From Promethearchaeota archaeon (GTDB taxonomy: Archaea > Asgardarchaeota > Lokiarchaeia > Sigyniarchaeales > SOKP01): a stretch of DNA of 32,867 nt. The position numbers and the translations under genes were made by a program. Every line of letters starts with the position of its first letter. Positions within the stretch are counted from its first letter, which is position 1. Location: assembly GCA_019894885.1 (NCBI GenBank), contig JAGXNP010000013.1, positions 1-32,867 on the forward strand, in the 5' to 3' direction. Of this stretch, positions 1-9,765 are shown piece after piece. Below the pieces are notes generated by a model, which was not told the origin of the DNA, searched no databases, and saw only the letters and a program-made list of their open reading frames with translations.

Positions 1-28
1 ATATTAAAGACAAAATTAATGAATATAA

Positions 29-1162
29 ATGAATGACGATAACAACTCCTCTGTGTTAAAAGAGTGTATAGATTTTATTCAACAACGCAAACGAGAAATC
101 AAAATTGAAGATTCACCATTTACCGAAAGAGATAATGAAATAAGTTATGATATTGCAGAAGAGAGAATTTTTCCAATTCCGATCTGTGATGTATCGCGAA
201 AATTAGCCTTCGTAGATGGGGGAACTGCATCAATTTTGAGCGCAGCGGATTTTAATATTAGTTTGAATAGAGTTGCAGGAGTGCTATTTGAAGGAAACAA
301 AATTAAATCATCCAAGAAAACTCCTGAGGTTATAGAATTTTATACTGCAACGATCCTAGAGCCTATGATAGATGGAAAAATGGCATACAATATCCAAATA
401 TTTCCGAGAGAACCAAGATTTAAAGAATTCTTGCCAGACAAGGAAATTATTATACCTTTGAGTGAAGTAAGGGATTTAATAGGATTTCGATTTATGCCGA
501 ATATTGAGATTTTCGGTGGAGTTGCAATGAGGTTTGCAGAATGGACATACGCCACCAAACTTATTGAGTATGAACTGGATAAGGGAGATATATTTACACG
601 AGACGGATCGCTTCAAACAGGATATAAAGATGAAATCTTGTTAGTGAGAGAGTTACACTCGGCAGCCGAGGAGAAAAGTGTCTATATTACGGGACTCTCG
701 AAGACGTGTAGGTTGATTACAAAGAGTGGAGATTCCTTAATTTCATTAGTTGATATGATAGCAAGTAAAAAATATCCAGAAGAAAAATGGTATTTTCATC
801 CAATTTATAAAATAACTAGGGCGGATAATTTAGCAGACGTCTATTTCGTGAAACTTCATAAATTTGCCCGTTCACCTTTTAGGTTTGATATTTATTTGGA
901 CCAATCAGAAAAGTTAGATCAACAAGAAAAAGAAGTTATAATCTCAAATCTAGCCATAAATTCTACTGATTTATCGTTTCCAGGTTATCCGTATGGCTTA
1001 ATAAAGGTAGATCAATTGTCGAGAGTAGGTGCAAGGGAAATTGGCCCTCAAAAAATTCAGTTAATGTCTGAATTCGATTCGGATTTATATGCTAAATATA
1101 TTTTACCTCGCATTCGCTCTATCGATGCGCATGATTTATTAAATGCAATAAGAAAAAACTAG
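29..1162 (+). CDS. nurA: NurA 5'-3' nuclease
   Basis: NurA is the archaeal single-/double-strand 5'-3' nuclease that works with the HerA translocase and Mre11-Rad50 to resect broken DNA ends. The protein is 377 aa, within the normal family range. The signature is the first metal-binding Asp in FVDGGTAS (D63) after a beta strand. The C-terminal region carries the family-typical FDIYLDQ and GYPYGLIKVDQLSR segments. The ATG lies only 28 bases from the window edge, so any promoter is largely outside view; no in-frame upstream start can be judged. herA follows after 55 bases on the same strand, so this is the first visible gene of the nurA-herA-mre11-rad50 operon. The identification rests on the DGG motif together with the neighbourhood. 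Confidence 0.9.
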   Translation: MNDDNNSSVLKECIDFIQQRKREIKIEDSPFTERDNEISYDIAEERIFPIPICDVSRKLAFVDGGTASILSAADFNISLNRVAGVLFEGNKIKSSKKTPEVIEFYTATILEPMIDGKMAYNIQIFPREPRFKEFLPDKEIIIPLSEVRDLIGFRFMPNIEIFGGVAMRFAEWTYATKLIEYELDKGDIFTRDGSLQTGYKDEILLVRELHSAAEEKSVYITGLSKTCRLITKSGDSLISLVDMIASKKYPEEKWYFHPIYKITRADNLADVYFVKLHKFARSPFRFDIYLDQSEKLDQQEKEVIISNLAINSTDLSFPGYPYGLIKVDQLSRVGAREIGPQKIQLMSEFDSDLYAKYILPRIRSIDAHDLLNAIRKN

Positions 1163-1217
1163 AAAAAAACAATGGAATAAAATTATAATTTTAAAATAAT
1201 TATGAGTGTAATAAAAA

Positions 1218-2807
1218 ATGACAGAATTAGGTAATAAAATAGGAAGTTTCGTGTCAGGGTCTTTTGCAAAATTAATGTTACGGCAAAAATCCGACGAAGA
1301 TTTTGAGATTGGAGAATTGATTGTCGCTGGAAAAAGTATGGAGGAATATTCAATCTTCCAGATTAAAGATCTATTCTACGGAAGCCAAATTCCTGATAGT
1401 TCTTTGGAGTTAATGGCAGGGTATGGATTGGAAAGAGAACGTTCAAATCTCAAAATTTACGAGCCCGAACTGAGAAATTACGTGCTTGCTCACGCAAGAG
1501 AATTAATTTCTGTTAGAAAAAATAAGGTCTTAGAAAAATATGAGCTTACAAGTCCCAAAAAATTACCCAAATTCTTCTCAGATGTTTTCGAATTAGAGGA
1601 ATCTCATCTTCAATTTTTTCAAGAAGAAGAGATTGAGACGCCATTAAATCTTGGTAAAGTGCGTTCCGGTTCTAAAGTCTTAGATATAAATGTAAAGGTT
1701 AATGCTACTGAGGTATTAAAACATCACATATTAATACCCGCAGCAACAGGAAGAGGTAAATCAAATTTAGTAAAAACAATGCTCTACGGTCTTTTGGATA
1801 ACGAAAAGTGTGGAAAATTAATATTTGACCCTCATAATGAATATTATGGAACAATAACTCAAAAGGGTTTGAGAGATCATCCAAGAAGTCCTGAATTCTT
1901 AGAATATTATACTATTAGAGATACATCAGGAGCTAACGATTTGAAATTTAATATGAATCTCATTAATCCAGCTCATATTATCGGGAGTATAGAGCTTACA
2001 GACGCCCAAAAACAAGCGATCGTAGTGTTTTATCGATCTGATAGAAAAAAGTGGATTCAAAATATATATGAAGATCACACTTTAGAAGAACTTAAAAAAA
2101 AAGGAATTCAACTTACAACTATCGAAGTTCTAAGGAGGAAGCTTGGTCTATTATTAAACCTTTATCTTGAAGACGACGGAACTCTAACCGAAAAAGGGAT
2201 CTACTCATCGAGTGGCTACGAGCAAACTACCCACGCTATAATAAGTTCTTTATCAAAAGGTAAAACAGTAATAATCGACACATCTTTATTAGAAGGTGCA
2301 GAAGAAATATTTATTGCATCTATTATCGTAGAAGGTGTTTTTAAAGAATATAAAAACCTTAAGTTTCAAGATAAATTACACGAAAGACCCGTTATTTCGA
2401 TCGTAATCGAAGAAGCTCCGCGTGTTATAGGAAAAAAAGTGTTAGAATCAATTGATAATGTCTTTGGAAAAATCGCACGAGAAGGAAGAAAATTTCAAAT
2501 TGGTCTTATTGCAATTACACAGCTTCCAAGTATAATCGATCGTGAAATATTGGCAAATATGAATACGAAAATTATTCTTGGTAACGAGATGGGTCCAGAA
2601 CGCAGGGCTTTAATTGATAGTGCTGCACAAGACTTATCGGATGATAATCAAGCAATCGGAAGTCTTGATAAAGGAGAGGCCATTGTTACATCTACCTTTA
2701 CTAAATTTGCAGTTCCAATTAGCATTCCTTTATTTGAAGATTTTATTAAGGAAGGTAAACAAAAACAAAATTCAAAAACTAAAATAGTATCGCCAGGATT
2801 TTCTTGA
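1218..2807 (+). CDS. herA: HerA hexameric DNA translocase/helicase
   Basis: HerA is a FtsK/VirB4-like hexameric ATPase that pumps DNA and feeds NurA during end resection. The 529-aa protein has an N-terminal HAS-barrel-like beta region of about 150 aa, a Walker A ATGRGKS (residues 177-183, K181) and a Walker [12 protein letters not shown] with tandem acids E398/E399. Further downstream are [16 protein letters not shown] (sensor/Q region) and a conserved C-terminal LDKGEAIV stretch. Length is typical for archaeal HerA (about 500-550 aa). An ATG at 1202 is out of frame, so ATG 1218 is the natural start. It sits between nurA and mre11 with short spacers, consistent with one transcript. Confidence 0.93.
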   Translation: MTELGNKIGSFVSGSFAKLMLRQKSDEDFEIGELIVAGKSMEEYSIFQIKDLFYGSQIPDSSLELMAGYGLERERSNLKIYEPELRNYVLAHARELISVRKNKVLEKYELTSPKKLPKFFSDVFELEESHLQFFQEEEIETPLNLGKVRSGSKVLDINVKVNATEVLKHHILIPAATGRGKSNLVKTMLYGLLDNEKCGKLIFDPHNEYYGTITQKGLRDHPRSPEFLEYYTIRDTSGANDLKFNMNLINPAHIIGSIELTDAQKQAIVVFYRSDRKKWIQNIYEDHTLEELKKKGIQLTTIEVLRRKLGLLLNLYLEDDGTLTEKGIYSSSGYEQTTHAIISSLSKGKTVIIDTSLLEGAEEIFIASIIVEGVFKEYKNLKFQDKLHERPVISIVIEEAPRVIGKKVLESIDNVFGKIAREGRKFQIGLIAITQLPSIIDREILANMNTKIILGNEMGPERRALIDSAAQDLSDDNQAIGSLDKGEAIVTSTFTKFAVPISIPLFEDFIKEGKQKQNSKTKIVSPGFS

Positions 2808-2844
2808 ATCTTAATTTAATAAAAAATAGGAAAATGTGAAAAGG

Positions 2845-4146
2845 ATGTTTGTAAAATTCGCCCATTTATCTGATTGTCATTTGGGAGCTTGGAGAAATGA
2901 GATATTAAATCAAATGGGATACGAAGCGTTCGAGCAGGCAATTAATAAAATTGCTGAAGAGGAAGTAGACTTTGTTATTATTAGTGGCGATTTATTTGAT
3001 ATAAGTAATCCAAAAGTAGATGTTGTGGATTTAGCTGTAAGGGAGTTAAAAAAATTACGCGATAAAAACATACCTGTCTATGGGATAATGGGCTCACATG
3101 ATTTTTCTCCATCCGATAATTCTATGATCCGTCCCTTAATTTCGGCAGGACTCTTTATTGACGTATCTAAAGGCGAACTCACGGATGATAAAAAATTAAA
3201 ATTACATTTTATCCAAGATTCAAAAACGGGTATAAAATTAACGGGATTACGAGCACGAAAAAGAAGTTTAGAAATCGAAGATTATAAGCGATTACTACGA
3301 GAAGATTTAGAGAACGAAAAAGGAATTAAAATATTTGTATTACACACTATGCTGAGCGAATTAAAACCAGTAGAATTCAAAGATATGGAATCTGCTCCTA
3401 AATCGCTATTACCCCAAGATTTTGCTTATTATGCCGGTGGCCATCTTCATAAGACTGTTCCTGAAAAATTACGAGAAGGAGATCACACTCTTATTGTTGA
3501 TCAAAGTAATAAAATTATTTATCCTGGATCGCTTTATCCAACGGATTTTCGCGAGCTTGAAAAATATCAATATGGTGGCTTCTGTATCGTTTCTGGAGAT
3601 ATTAACGTCGAATCTCAAAGTTCAGATTTTAAGATTACATTTATTCCAATAAAACCAAGAGAAATTCTTACACTGATAATTGATTGCACTAATAAAACTG
3701 CTATAGATGCTTTAGAACTTATTGACCAAAAAATTTCAGCTTTAAGTGCTGAAGATAAAATTGTAACAGTTCGAATTATAGGTTCGCTTACCTCTGGTAG
3801 AACGTATGAGATTAAATCAAACGAAATTGCAGAACAATTAAGAAATAAAGGAGCGCTTGAGGTATTAATAAATAAAAATGCTCTTACATCCAAAGAATAC
3901 GCTCCAATTAGCGTTGCAGTTGGAAAAACAAACAAGGAGATCGAAGAGGCGCTCATTCACGAACATGCTGAAAAAACCGATATGAAAAAAACATCTAAAA
4001 AAGACATGGAAAATAAAATCCATGGAATCTTAGGAGTATTAGGTACTGATAGAAAAGAAGGAACTCAAGTCAGAGAATATAACGAAGAACTGTTGCGTCA
4101 ATTTCTTAAGATTTTTGATTTAAATAAAACGGGGAAGAACCTATGA
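2845..4146 (+). CDS. mre11: Mre11 nuclease (SbcD family)
   Basis: Mre11 is the Mn-dependent nuclease of the Mre11-Rad50 break-repair complex. In the ORF-track numbering the phosphoesterase motifs are SDCHLG (D13, H15), SGDLFD (D52), GSHD (86-89), VLHTML and AGGHLHK. Together they form the calcineurin-like active site, followed by a capping domain and a charged C-terminal Rad50-binding tail ending in helical residues. The ORF can start at GTG 2836. ATG 2845 is preferred because it gives MFVKFAHLSD, matching the usual Mre11 start a few residues before motif I. Motif III reads GSHD rather than the common GNHD, so Ser stands at a metal-side position; I cannot say whether this changes activity. 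The stop overlaps rad50 by 4 bases (ATGA), indicating translational coupling. Confidence 0.93.
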   Translation: MFVKFAHLSDCHLGAWRNEILNQMGYEAFEQAINKIAEEEVDFVIISGDLFDISNPKVDVVDLAVRELKKLRDKNIPVYGIMGSHDFSPSDNSMIRPLISAGLFIDVSKGELTDDKKLKLHFIQDSKTGIKLTGLRARKRSLEIEDYKRLLREDLENEKGIKIFVLHTMLSELKPVEFKDMESAPKSLLPQDFAYYAGGHLHKTVPEKLREGDHTLIVDQSNKIIYPGSLYPTDFRELEKYQYGGFCIVSGDINVESQSSDFKITFIPIKPREILTLIIDCTNKTAIDALELIDQKISALSAEDKIVTVRIIGSLTSGRTYEIKSNEIAEQLRNKGALEVLINKNALTSKEYAPISVAVGKTNKEIEEALIHEHAEKTDMKKTSKKDMENKIHGILGVLGTDRKEGTQVREYNEELLRQFLKIFDLNKTGKNL

Positions 4147-6227
4147 TTTTGGAATCGATTAAAATAGGGAATATTAGAAGTATCAAAAATTTAGATCTTA
4201 CTTTTCCCCGGTCAACAATGCTTTTTTATGGAGATATCGGTAGTGGAAAAAGTTCAGTTCTAAAGGCAATCGAATTTGCTTTATTTGGAACGCTAACGAG
4301 CGCCGATTTAAGTGGAGATTCTGTCTTACGTCGAGGTGAAAGCAGTGCGTCTGTAGAGTTAACATTTTTACTCGATAACGATAAATACGTAATAAAGAGA
4401 GGGCTTTCAAAAAATAAAAAGGGGAATGTTTCGCAGACAAAAGGTTCGTTAACGATAAACGAGAGCGAAACATCTTACGCGGCAACTGATCTACGTAGAA
4501 AGATTTTAGAAACGCTCAACTATTCAGTTACTCGATACGAACGGGCACAAAAAATTGATTTGTTTCGATATACGGTATATACCCCCCAAGAATCAGTAAA
4601 AGAGATTTTAGAAGCCGATCCAGATAAACGATTTGAAATTTTAAAGGATGTATTTGGTATTGAGAAATACGAAGTTGCTTTAAGAAATATCAAGATTATT
4701 GGCGATTTTTTACGAGACGATATTAAAGAGACTGAAATTCGAATCGGTCAATTTGAAGGAATCGAAGATCTGATTCCACAAAAAGAAATCGAACTAAGAG
4801 ACCAAGAGAGCAAAATTAGTGGTATGGAGAAGGAGAGCAAATTAAAACAAAACGAGGTTGATCTTGTTCAAAAGGATCTTAATGCCATAAAAACAAAAAA
4901 AGAAGATGTATCAAAGAAAATAATAGAACTGGATAGTAAAGAAGAGAAATTTAAAGAATATACTGAACTAAGAGAGCAACACGCTAAAGATCTAAACACT
5001 GCCCAGAATAACATTAAGGCGAACGAAGAAGAAGCTAAAAAAATTATATTAGCTGAACTGTCAATAGATTTAACTGAAGACCAGATACGTGAACAGATCT
5101 CTAAAACCCGAAAACAAATATCCGAAAAAGAAAAAAAGAGAGCAGTTATCGAACAAAAAATTAAAGATATTGACGAATTGTTAGAAAAAGGAAAATGTTC
5201 GTTATGCGGACAAGAAATTCACGAAGAGAAAAGATTTAGAGCAGAATTAAAGGACGAATTAGGAAAAGTTGAATCGTTTTCAAACGAAATAGATGTATCA
5301 TCAAAAAAAATTGACGTATTAGAAGTTAATCTGAAGGATTTACAAGAATTTACCGCAAATAAAAGCAAAATAGAATTATACGAAAAACTAGTAGAAGCGA
5401 GCAAAAGACAAGAGAAAGATAGTCAGAACAAACTCGACGAAATCATAAAAAAATTAGATCAGCTACAAAAAGATATAGATGGAATGTTAAAAGCTTTTAA
5501 AATTACTGATATAACAGAATTAAAAAAATTAGACTCGGAGATTAAAGAAAATCTAGAGTCTTTTGAAAAGAAGATAGAAGAATTGAAAGCCCAAAAAAAT
5601 GCTATTGAAATAGATTTAAGTGCTGAAAGGACAAAACAAGAGTATATGAAAAAAGAAGTTAACGAATTAAAAGCCGGATTAGAAGATAAGAAGAAATTAA
5701 AAGAGAAGCTGGAATACTCTACTGAAATAAAAAATTGGGTAAAAGATCAATTTCCTGTTTTACTAAGGGATATTGAAAGGCAGATATTAATTTCGAGCGC
5801 TCGCGATTTTAATGTGTTTTTTAAAGAATGGTTTAACGTCTTAGTTGAGGAAGGAAATATAGAAGTTGAGATTCGCCCCGACGATTTTCAGCCAATAATC
5901 AACGTTAACGGTTACGATTCTCCATTTCATGACCTATCAGGAGGAGAAAAGAGTGCAATATCGTTAGCTTACAGGTTAGGACTAACTAAAATCATTAACG
6001 AAAGATATCAAGACGTTAAAACTAAAGATTTATTAATTTTAGACGAACCCACCGATGGTTTTAGTCAACAGCAAGTCAACCGGATGCAAGAAATATTCGA
6101 TACACTCAATACAGCTCAGATGATAATCATTTCTCATGAAAGATCGCTGGATTCCTTTATAACAGACATTTTTACGTTCAAGAAGGGAAATCATCAAACA
6201 AAAGTGGTTAAAGAAACAATAGAATAA
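4143..6227 (+). CDS. rad50: Rad50 ATPase (SMC-like), compact form
   Basis: Rad50 is the ABC-type ATPase partner of Mre11 that tethers and remodels DNA ends. The 694-aa protein has Walker A GDIGSGKSS (30-38), a Q-loop near YTPQE, a long charged coiled coil from about 185 to 545 interrupted by the zinc hook CSLC (C352, C355), signature LSGGEKSA (598-605) and Walker B LLILDEPTDG (D634, E635). The full ATPase head and hook are therefore intact. Archaeal Rad50 is commonly about 850-900 aa, so this version has shorter coiled-coil arms. It overlaps mre11 by 4 bases. Confidence is high for function; the short arms are the only oddity. Confidence 0.95.
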   Translation: MILESIKIGNIRSIKNLDLTFPRSTMLFYGDIGSGKSSVLKAIEFALFGTLTSADLSGDSVLRRGESSASVELTFLLDNDKYVIKRGLSKNKKGNVSQTKGSLTINESETSYAATDLRRKILETLNYSVTRYERAQKIDLFRYTVYTPQESVKEILEADPDKRFEILKDVFGIEKYEVALRNIKIIGDFLRDDIKETEIRIGQFEGIEDLIPQKEIELRDQESKISGMEKESKLKQNEVDLVQKDLNAIKTKKEDVSKKIIELDSKEEKFKEYTELREQHAKDLNTAQNNIKANEEEAKKIILAELSIDLTEDQIREQISKTRKQISEKEKKRAVIEQKIKDIDELLEKGKCSLCGQEIHEEKRFRAELKDELGKVESFSNEIDVSSKKIDVLEVNLKDLQEFTANKSKIELYEKLVEASKRQEKDSQNKLDEIIKKLDQLQKDIDGMLKAFKITDITELKKLDSEIKENLESFEKKIEELKAQKNAIEIDLSAERTKQEYMKKEVNELKAGLEDKKKLKEKLEYSTEIKNWVKDQFPVLLRDIERQILISSARDFNVFFKEWFNVLVEEGNIEVEIRPDDFQPIINVNGYDSPFHDLSGGEKSAISLAYRLGLTKIINERYQDVKTKDLLILDEPTDGFSQQQVNRMQEIFDTLNTAQMIIISHERSLDSFITDIFTFKKGNHQTKVVKETIE

Positions 6228-6362
6228 TGAGTAATATGATAGATTTCTTAAGATTTTCAATATTACATTATCAATTGTTAAATTAATTGTGACTCATACT
6301 TTATATTTTTGAAAATAAATAAAAACTTTAATAAATCTCAAGCTAATAATGTGAAAGAAATC

Positions 6363-7244
6363 ATGATAAACGATGATGTTTTATCATCTGAAGCGAATCA
6401 TCCCCTCTTTAACTCGTTCACGTTTGTAAAAGGGATTGGCATTAAAACAGAAATAACACTCAGAGAATTAGGGATATCTTGTTGGAATGACGTGATAAAA
6501 AAGCAGTGTCCTAAATTGTTTCCAAAACAAAAGTGGTATGCTATATGGAATGGCGTCAATTCAGCAATTGAAGCTCTTAAAACCCTCAATATTTCCCAAT
6601 TAACAAATCTTATACCCAAAATACAACATTGGAAGATAATTCCAAACTTTATTAATCGCATAGCTTACCTCGATATTGAGACGACGGGTCTAAGTCCTCA
6701 TTATAGCCATATAACGACTATTGCTGTTTATGATGGAACGAAAGTTCATGATTTTGTTCGAGGTGACAACTTAAATGAATTTTCCACGTTTATTTCAAAA
6801 TTTCCGGCAATAGCAACATTTTATGGCAAAGCTTTTGATATTCCATTTATCAAGCAAGAAATGGGAATCGCATTTAATCAGATCCATTTTGACGTGTGCT
6901 TCTTACTCAAGAGATTAGAGATAAAAGGCGGGTTAAAAAAAATTGAGAAAAGGTTTGGAATCTCGCGCGGAGCTCTTGAAGATTTGGACGGCTATACTGC
7001 GGTGCTCTTATGGGACAAATTTAAAAAAACCAAGAAAAAAGAATATCTCGAAACGTTATTAGCCTATAACAACGAAGACGTTATAAACCTCGAGTTTCTC
7101 TTGTATAAAGCCTTCAATTTATTGATAGAAAGAGAACAAACCCTTACAGCTCCTTTAGAACTTCCAAAGAAGCAGGTTACAAATCCTTTTCGAGCAAATA
7201 AACGGGTAGTGCGGGAAGTTTTAGGAAGAAGGACCTATTTTTAG
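6363..7244 (+). CDS. DEDD-type RNase H-fold exonuclease (YprB/RNase_H_2-like)
   Basis: This is a DnaQ/RNase H-fold 3'-5' exonuclease-like protein. A short helix-hairpin-helix-like segment (FVKGIGIKTEITLRELGI) precedes the nuclease domain. The acidic set is visible: IAYLDIETTGL (Asp and Glu of motif I), FYGKAFDIPFI (motif II Asp) and AYNNEDVINL (final Asp, with Tyr four residues earlier as in the DEDDy subgroup). The ORF can open at TTG 6309. A TATA-like CTTTATATT sits just before that codon and would place transcription start downstream, so ATG 6363 (or GTG 6351) is more likely; this choice is uncertain. It follows rad50 by 135 bases on the same strand and may be a fifth resection-operon gene or have its own promoter. 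Substrate (DNA or RNA) is unknown. Confidence 0.75.
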   Translation: MINDDVLSSEANHPLFNSFTFVKGIGIKTEITLRELGISCWNDVIKKQCPKLFPKQKWYAIWNGVNSAIEALKTLNISQLTNLIPKIQHWKIIPNFINRIAYLDIETTGLSPHYSHITTIAVYDGTKVHDFVRGDNLNEFSTFISKFPAIATFYGKAFDIPFIKQEMGIAFNQIHFDVCFLLKRLEIKGGLKKIEKRFGISRGALEDLDGYTAVLLWDKFKKTKKKEYLETLLAYNNEDVINLEFLLYKAFNLLIEREQTLTAPLELPKKQVTNPFRANKRVVREVLGRRTYF

Positions 7245-7266
7245 GGTTAAAACTCAAAAATTGTAG

Positions 7267-9420
7267 TTATTTCTTACCAAGCTTATCTGCCGTCGTAAAT
7301 AACGATCCATCGCTTTTTTTTGGATTCTTTTTGTCAATCGGAGTGGGTTTATAGCGAACCGACGATCTTTTATAGACTTTAGGCTTCAATTCTTCAACAA
7401 ATTTAGATATGCGCACTGTCTGAGGTCCTCTGTAGGATTCTATTACTGCAGGCGAAATCAGATACAATTCGTCCTTCGTTCTGGTTGTTGCCACGTAAAA
7501 CACCCTTCTTTCCTCTTCGTAAGCGTCAGCATCGCCAACCACCCTACTGGATGGAAAAAAATCTTCGCACAACATTGGGATGAACACTACCCGCCATTCC
7601 AAACCCTTAGCCCGATGAATAGTAGATAAGACCAGCGGTTTTTCTTCTTCGTTCGGAGAGCCCATTGAGAACGTTTTAGACTCAATAGCTGAGGCGTTCA
7701 AACTTAAGTTCTCTAAAAATTTTTGAGTGGTAGGATAATTTTGAGCGTAAACTCCTAATTGATGTAAATCTTCTATTCTATCTTGCCAATTATCGTACTT
7801 AGCCTTAATATGATCTTCAAGCGCTTCTATTAACTTTCTAATTACTTCAGTTGGAGCGTCTTCAATTGTAAAACCAATTAACTGTTTGGTATGAGAAATT
7901 AGGTTTTTAACGCCGTCTTTTGAGATTCTTGATCCTTTGAGCTGCTTAGCAATAAACGTATTGCTCGAAATGTTGACGATTGGATCCTCAGTTTTTGAGA
8001 TTGCTTCAAAAATCTTTGATCCTGAAACATTACCAATGCCTGAGATAATGCTAAATATTCGAGACCAAGAGATTTCGTCGTAAGGATTTTCAATTACGCG
8101 TAAATGAGCTAACATATCTTTTATGTGGGCTTTTTCGAAAAACGCTACTCCTGCTCGGACTTCGTAGGGGATGTTTTTTGCTTTTAACTCCAGCTCGATT
8201 CTTAAAGTATGAAAACCTGCTCGTACGAGAATTGCCATTTCATTTAGTTTATATCCATCTTGGCGTAATTGTAAAATTTGGTTTGCGATGAATCGCGCTT
8301 GGTCTTTGTTGTCTCCTAAATTTACTTGAAACGGTTTGACACCACTCGGTCTCGTAGCTCTCATAGATTTTTTAAATTGATTTTCGTTGTGGTCGATACA
8401 ATCGTTCGCTAACTCTAAAATTTGAGGGATGCTCCGATAATTGTAGGTAATGGTGTATCTTTTGCATTTTTTGTAGTTCTTTTCAAAATTCAATATGTTC
8501 TGAAAATTAGCCCCTCGAAACGCGTATATACTCTGGGCATCATCTCCAACCGCCATAATATTCTGTTCTGGATTTTGCAATACGATTTTATGAATAATTT
8601 CGTCTTGGATATAGTTAGTATCTTGATATTCGTCAACCAATACGTATTTAATCTTACTAGCGATTAGTTTAGCGATGTTTCTTTCGTCGAGCAATCTACT
8701 CCAGAATACCAGCAGATCGTCGAAATCTAATAAGCCGTCGTCTGCTTTTTTAGTTTTATAAATTTTAATAACTTCGTTTAATTTAGCAAGAACAGGATCG
8801 CTATCAAACTGACCGTATTTCCATTGGACCACTTCCCGAATAGATTTGTTACAATTAATCGAAAACGATAAAATTGATTTGACCATTGCTGATGTGGGAA
8901 ACCGCTCTTCGAGGTCTTTTACACCTACTTTGTCGATTGATAGTTTCATCAATCCTTTAGCGTCGGTCTCGTCCATTATAGTAAAATTAGGCTTTAGTCC
9001 AAGCGTTTTTGCGTAAATCCTCAAGAAGCGATTAGCGATTGAGTGAAAAGTACCCCCCCATATACCTTTTGGTTTTTTTCCAAGTAGAATTTCTACGCGT
9101 TTAATCATTTCGTGAGCGGCTTTATTGGTGAACGTCACCAACATTATCTGGCTCGGTTTCACTCCCGATACTAAAAGCTTAGCAACGGAATAGACGATCG
9201 TTCTCGTTTTTCCAGAGCCAGCTCCGGCAATAACCAGCATTGGTCCTTGGATATTGTTGACAATTTCGAGTTGTTCTTCGTTTAAATCTGCCTCAAAATC
9301 GATCTCGTTGTATTCCTCTATTATTTCTGGTTTTTCGACATCTTCTAGAGATTTCGCGTAGTCTTCGTCGTAAAATTCAAAGACAAATTCCTCCTCTCCA
9401 CCCTCTTTTTTTTGCGTCAT
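7267..9420 (-). CDS. UvrD/Rep/PcrA-type SF1A DNA helicase
   Basis: This is a superfamily 1A 3'-5' DNA helicase of 717 aa, close in length to bacterial UvrD/PcrA. The motifs occur in order: Walker A GAGSGKT (66-72), Ia VTFTNKAAHEM, II VDEYQDTN, III VGDDAQSIYAFRG, IV FKKSMRATRPSG region, V STIHRAKGLEW and VI VATTRTKDELYL. An acidic N-terminal extension of about 40 aa precedes the Q-motif LNEEQLEIV. The C-terminus is basic (KPKVYKRSSVRYKPTP) and could be an interaction tail. The gene runs convergently into the exonuclease at 6363-7244 with only 22 bases between stops. UvrD-type helicases are patchily distributed in archaea and common in bacteria, so horizontal origin is possible. Role inferred: repair or replication-fork helicase. 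Confidence 0.93.
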   Translation of the reverse strand: MTQKKEGGEEEFVFEFYDEDYAKSLEDVEKPEIIEEYNEIDFEADLNEEQLEIVNNIQGPMLVIAGAGSGKTRTIVYSVAKLLVSGVKPSQIMLVTFTNKAAHEMIKRVEILLGKKPKGIWGGTFHSIANRFLRIYAKTLGLKPNFTIMDETDAKGLMKLSIDKVGVKDLEERFPTSAMVKSILSFSINCNKSIREVVQWKYGQFDSDPVLAKLNEVIKIYKTKKADDGLLDFDDLLVFWSRLLDERNIAKLIASKIKYVLVDEYQDTNYIQDEIIHKIVLQNPEQNIMAVGDDAQSIYAFRGANFQNILNFEKNYKKCKRYTITYNYRSIPQILELANDCIDHNENQFKKSMRATRPSGVKPFQVNLGDNKDQARFIANQILQLRQDGYKLNEMAILVRAGFHTLRIELELKAKNIPYEVRAGVAFFEKAHIKDMLAHLRVIENPYDEISWSRIFSIISGIGNVSGSKIFEAISKTEDPIVNISSNTFIAKQLKGSRISKDGVKNLISHTKQLIGFTIEDAPTEVIRKLIEALEDHIKAKYDNWQDRIEDLHQLGVYAQNYPTTQKFLENLSLNASAIESKTFSMGSPNEEEKPLVLSTIHRAKGLEWRVVFIPMLCEDFFPSSRVVGDADAYEEERRVFYVATTRTKDELYLISPAVIESYRGPQTVRISKFVEELKPKVYKRSSVRYKPTPIDKKNPKKSDGSLFTTADKLGKK

Positions 9421-9468
9421 TCGTGAATCTCTTGAATTTTTTTATGTTATTATCATTTTAGTTTTAAA

Positions 9469-9765
9469 TTAAGTTTTTCTTGGTTTCCAGTAAAGCTCAA
9501 TTCCAAATTTTAAATTAATATTTTGAGCCTTCTTTTCATCTTTTGCCCAGCCGCCCTTAATTACTGATTTAGGGATAAAAAGAACTTTATCATCTATATT
9601 CCTCCCAAACATAACAGCCAAAGATGTTTCAAGTTCGTAAAAAATTTTCTCTACATAACTCCCGCCTTCTACCATGTTGTACGCGAAAGAAACAATTTCC
9701 ATGTTGTCTTTATCAGTAATATTAATCGACCTATGATGATTTAAATCGTTAGAAATTAAGTCCAA
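9469..9765 (-). CDS. Small hypothetical protein
   Basis: I do not recognise this 98-aa protein. It is soluble, with no membrane segment, signal or Cys cluster. The segment RSINITDKDNMEIVSFAYNM looks like a pair of beta strands, followed by a helix (SYVEKIFYELETSLAVMF) and a lysine-rich C-terminus containing LFIPKSVIKGGW. The ORF opens at TTG 9765, immediately after an in-frame TAA. The next in-frame ATG is 9702, which would leave 77 aa, so the true start is uncertain. It lies 48 bases upstream of the UvrD-type helicase on the same strand and could be co-transcribed with it. The coherent strand/helix pattern makes it a plausible real gene, but coding status is not certain. Confidence 0.5.
   Translation of the reverse strand: MDLISNDLNHHRSINITDKDNMEIVSFAYNMVEGGSYVEKIFYELETSLAVMFGRNIDDKVLFIPKSVIKGGWAKDEKKAQNINLKFGIELYWKPRKT

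Noticed and set aside
3615-3956. 113-aa minus-strand ORF inside mre11
   Set aside because: Hydrophobic-looking antisense frame of a clearly coding Mre11 region; a shadow ORF.
8422-8667. 81-aa plus-strand ORF inside the UvrD-type helicase
   Set aside because: It is antisense to well-conserved helicase motifs and has no recognisable domain; a shadow ORF.
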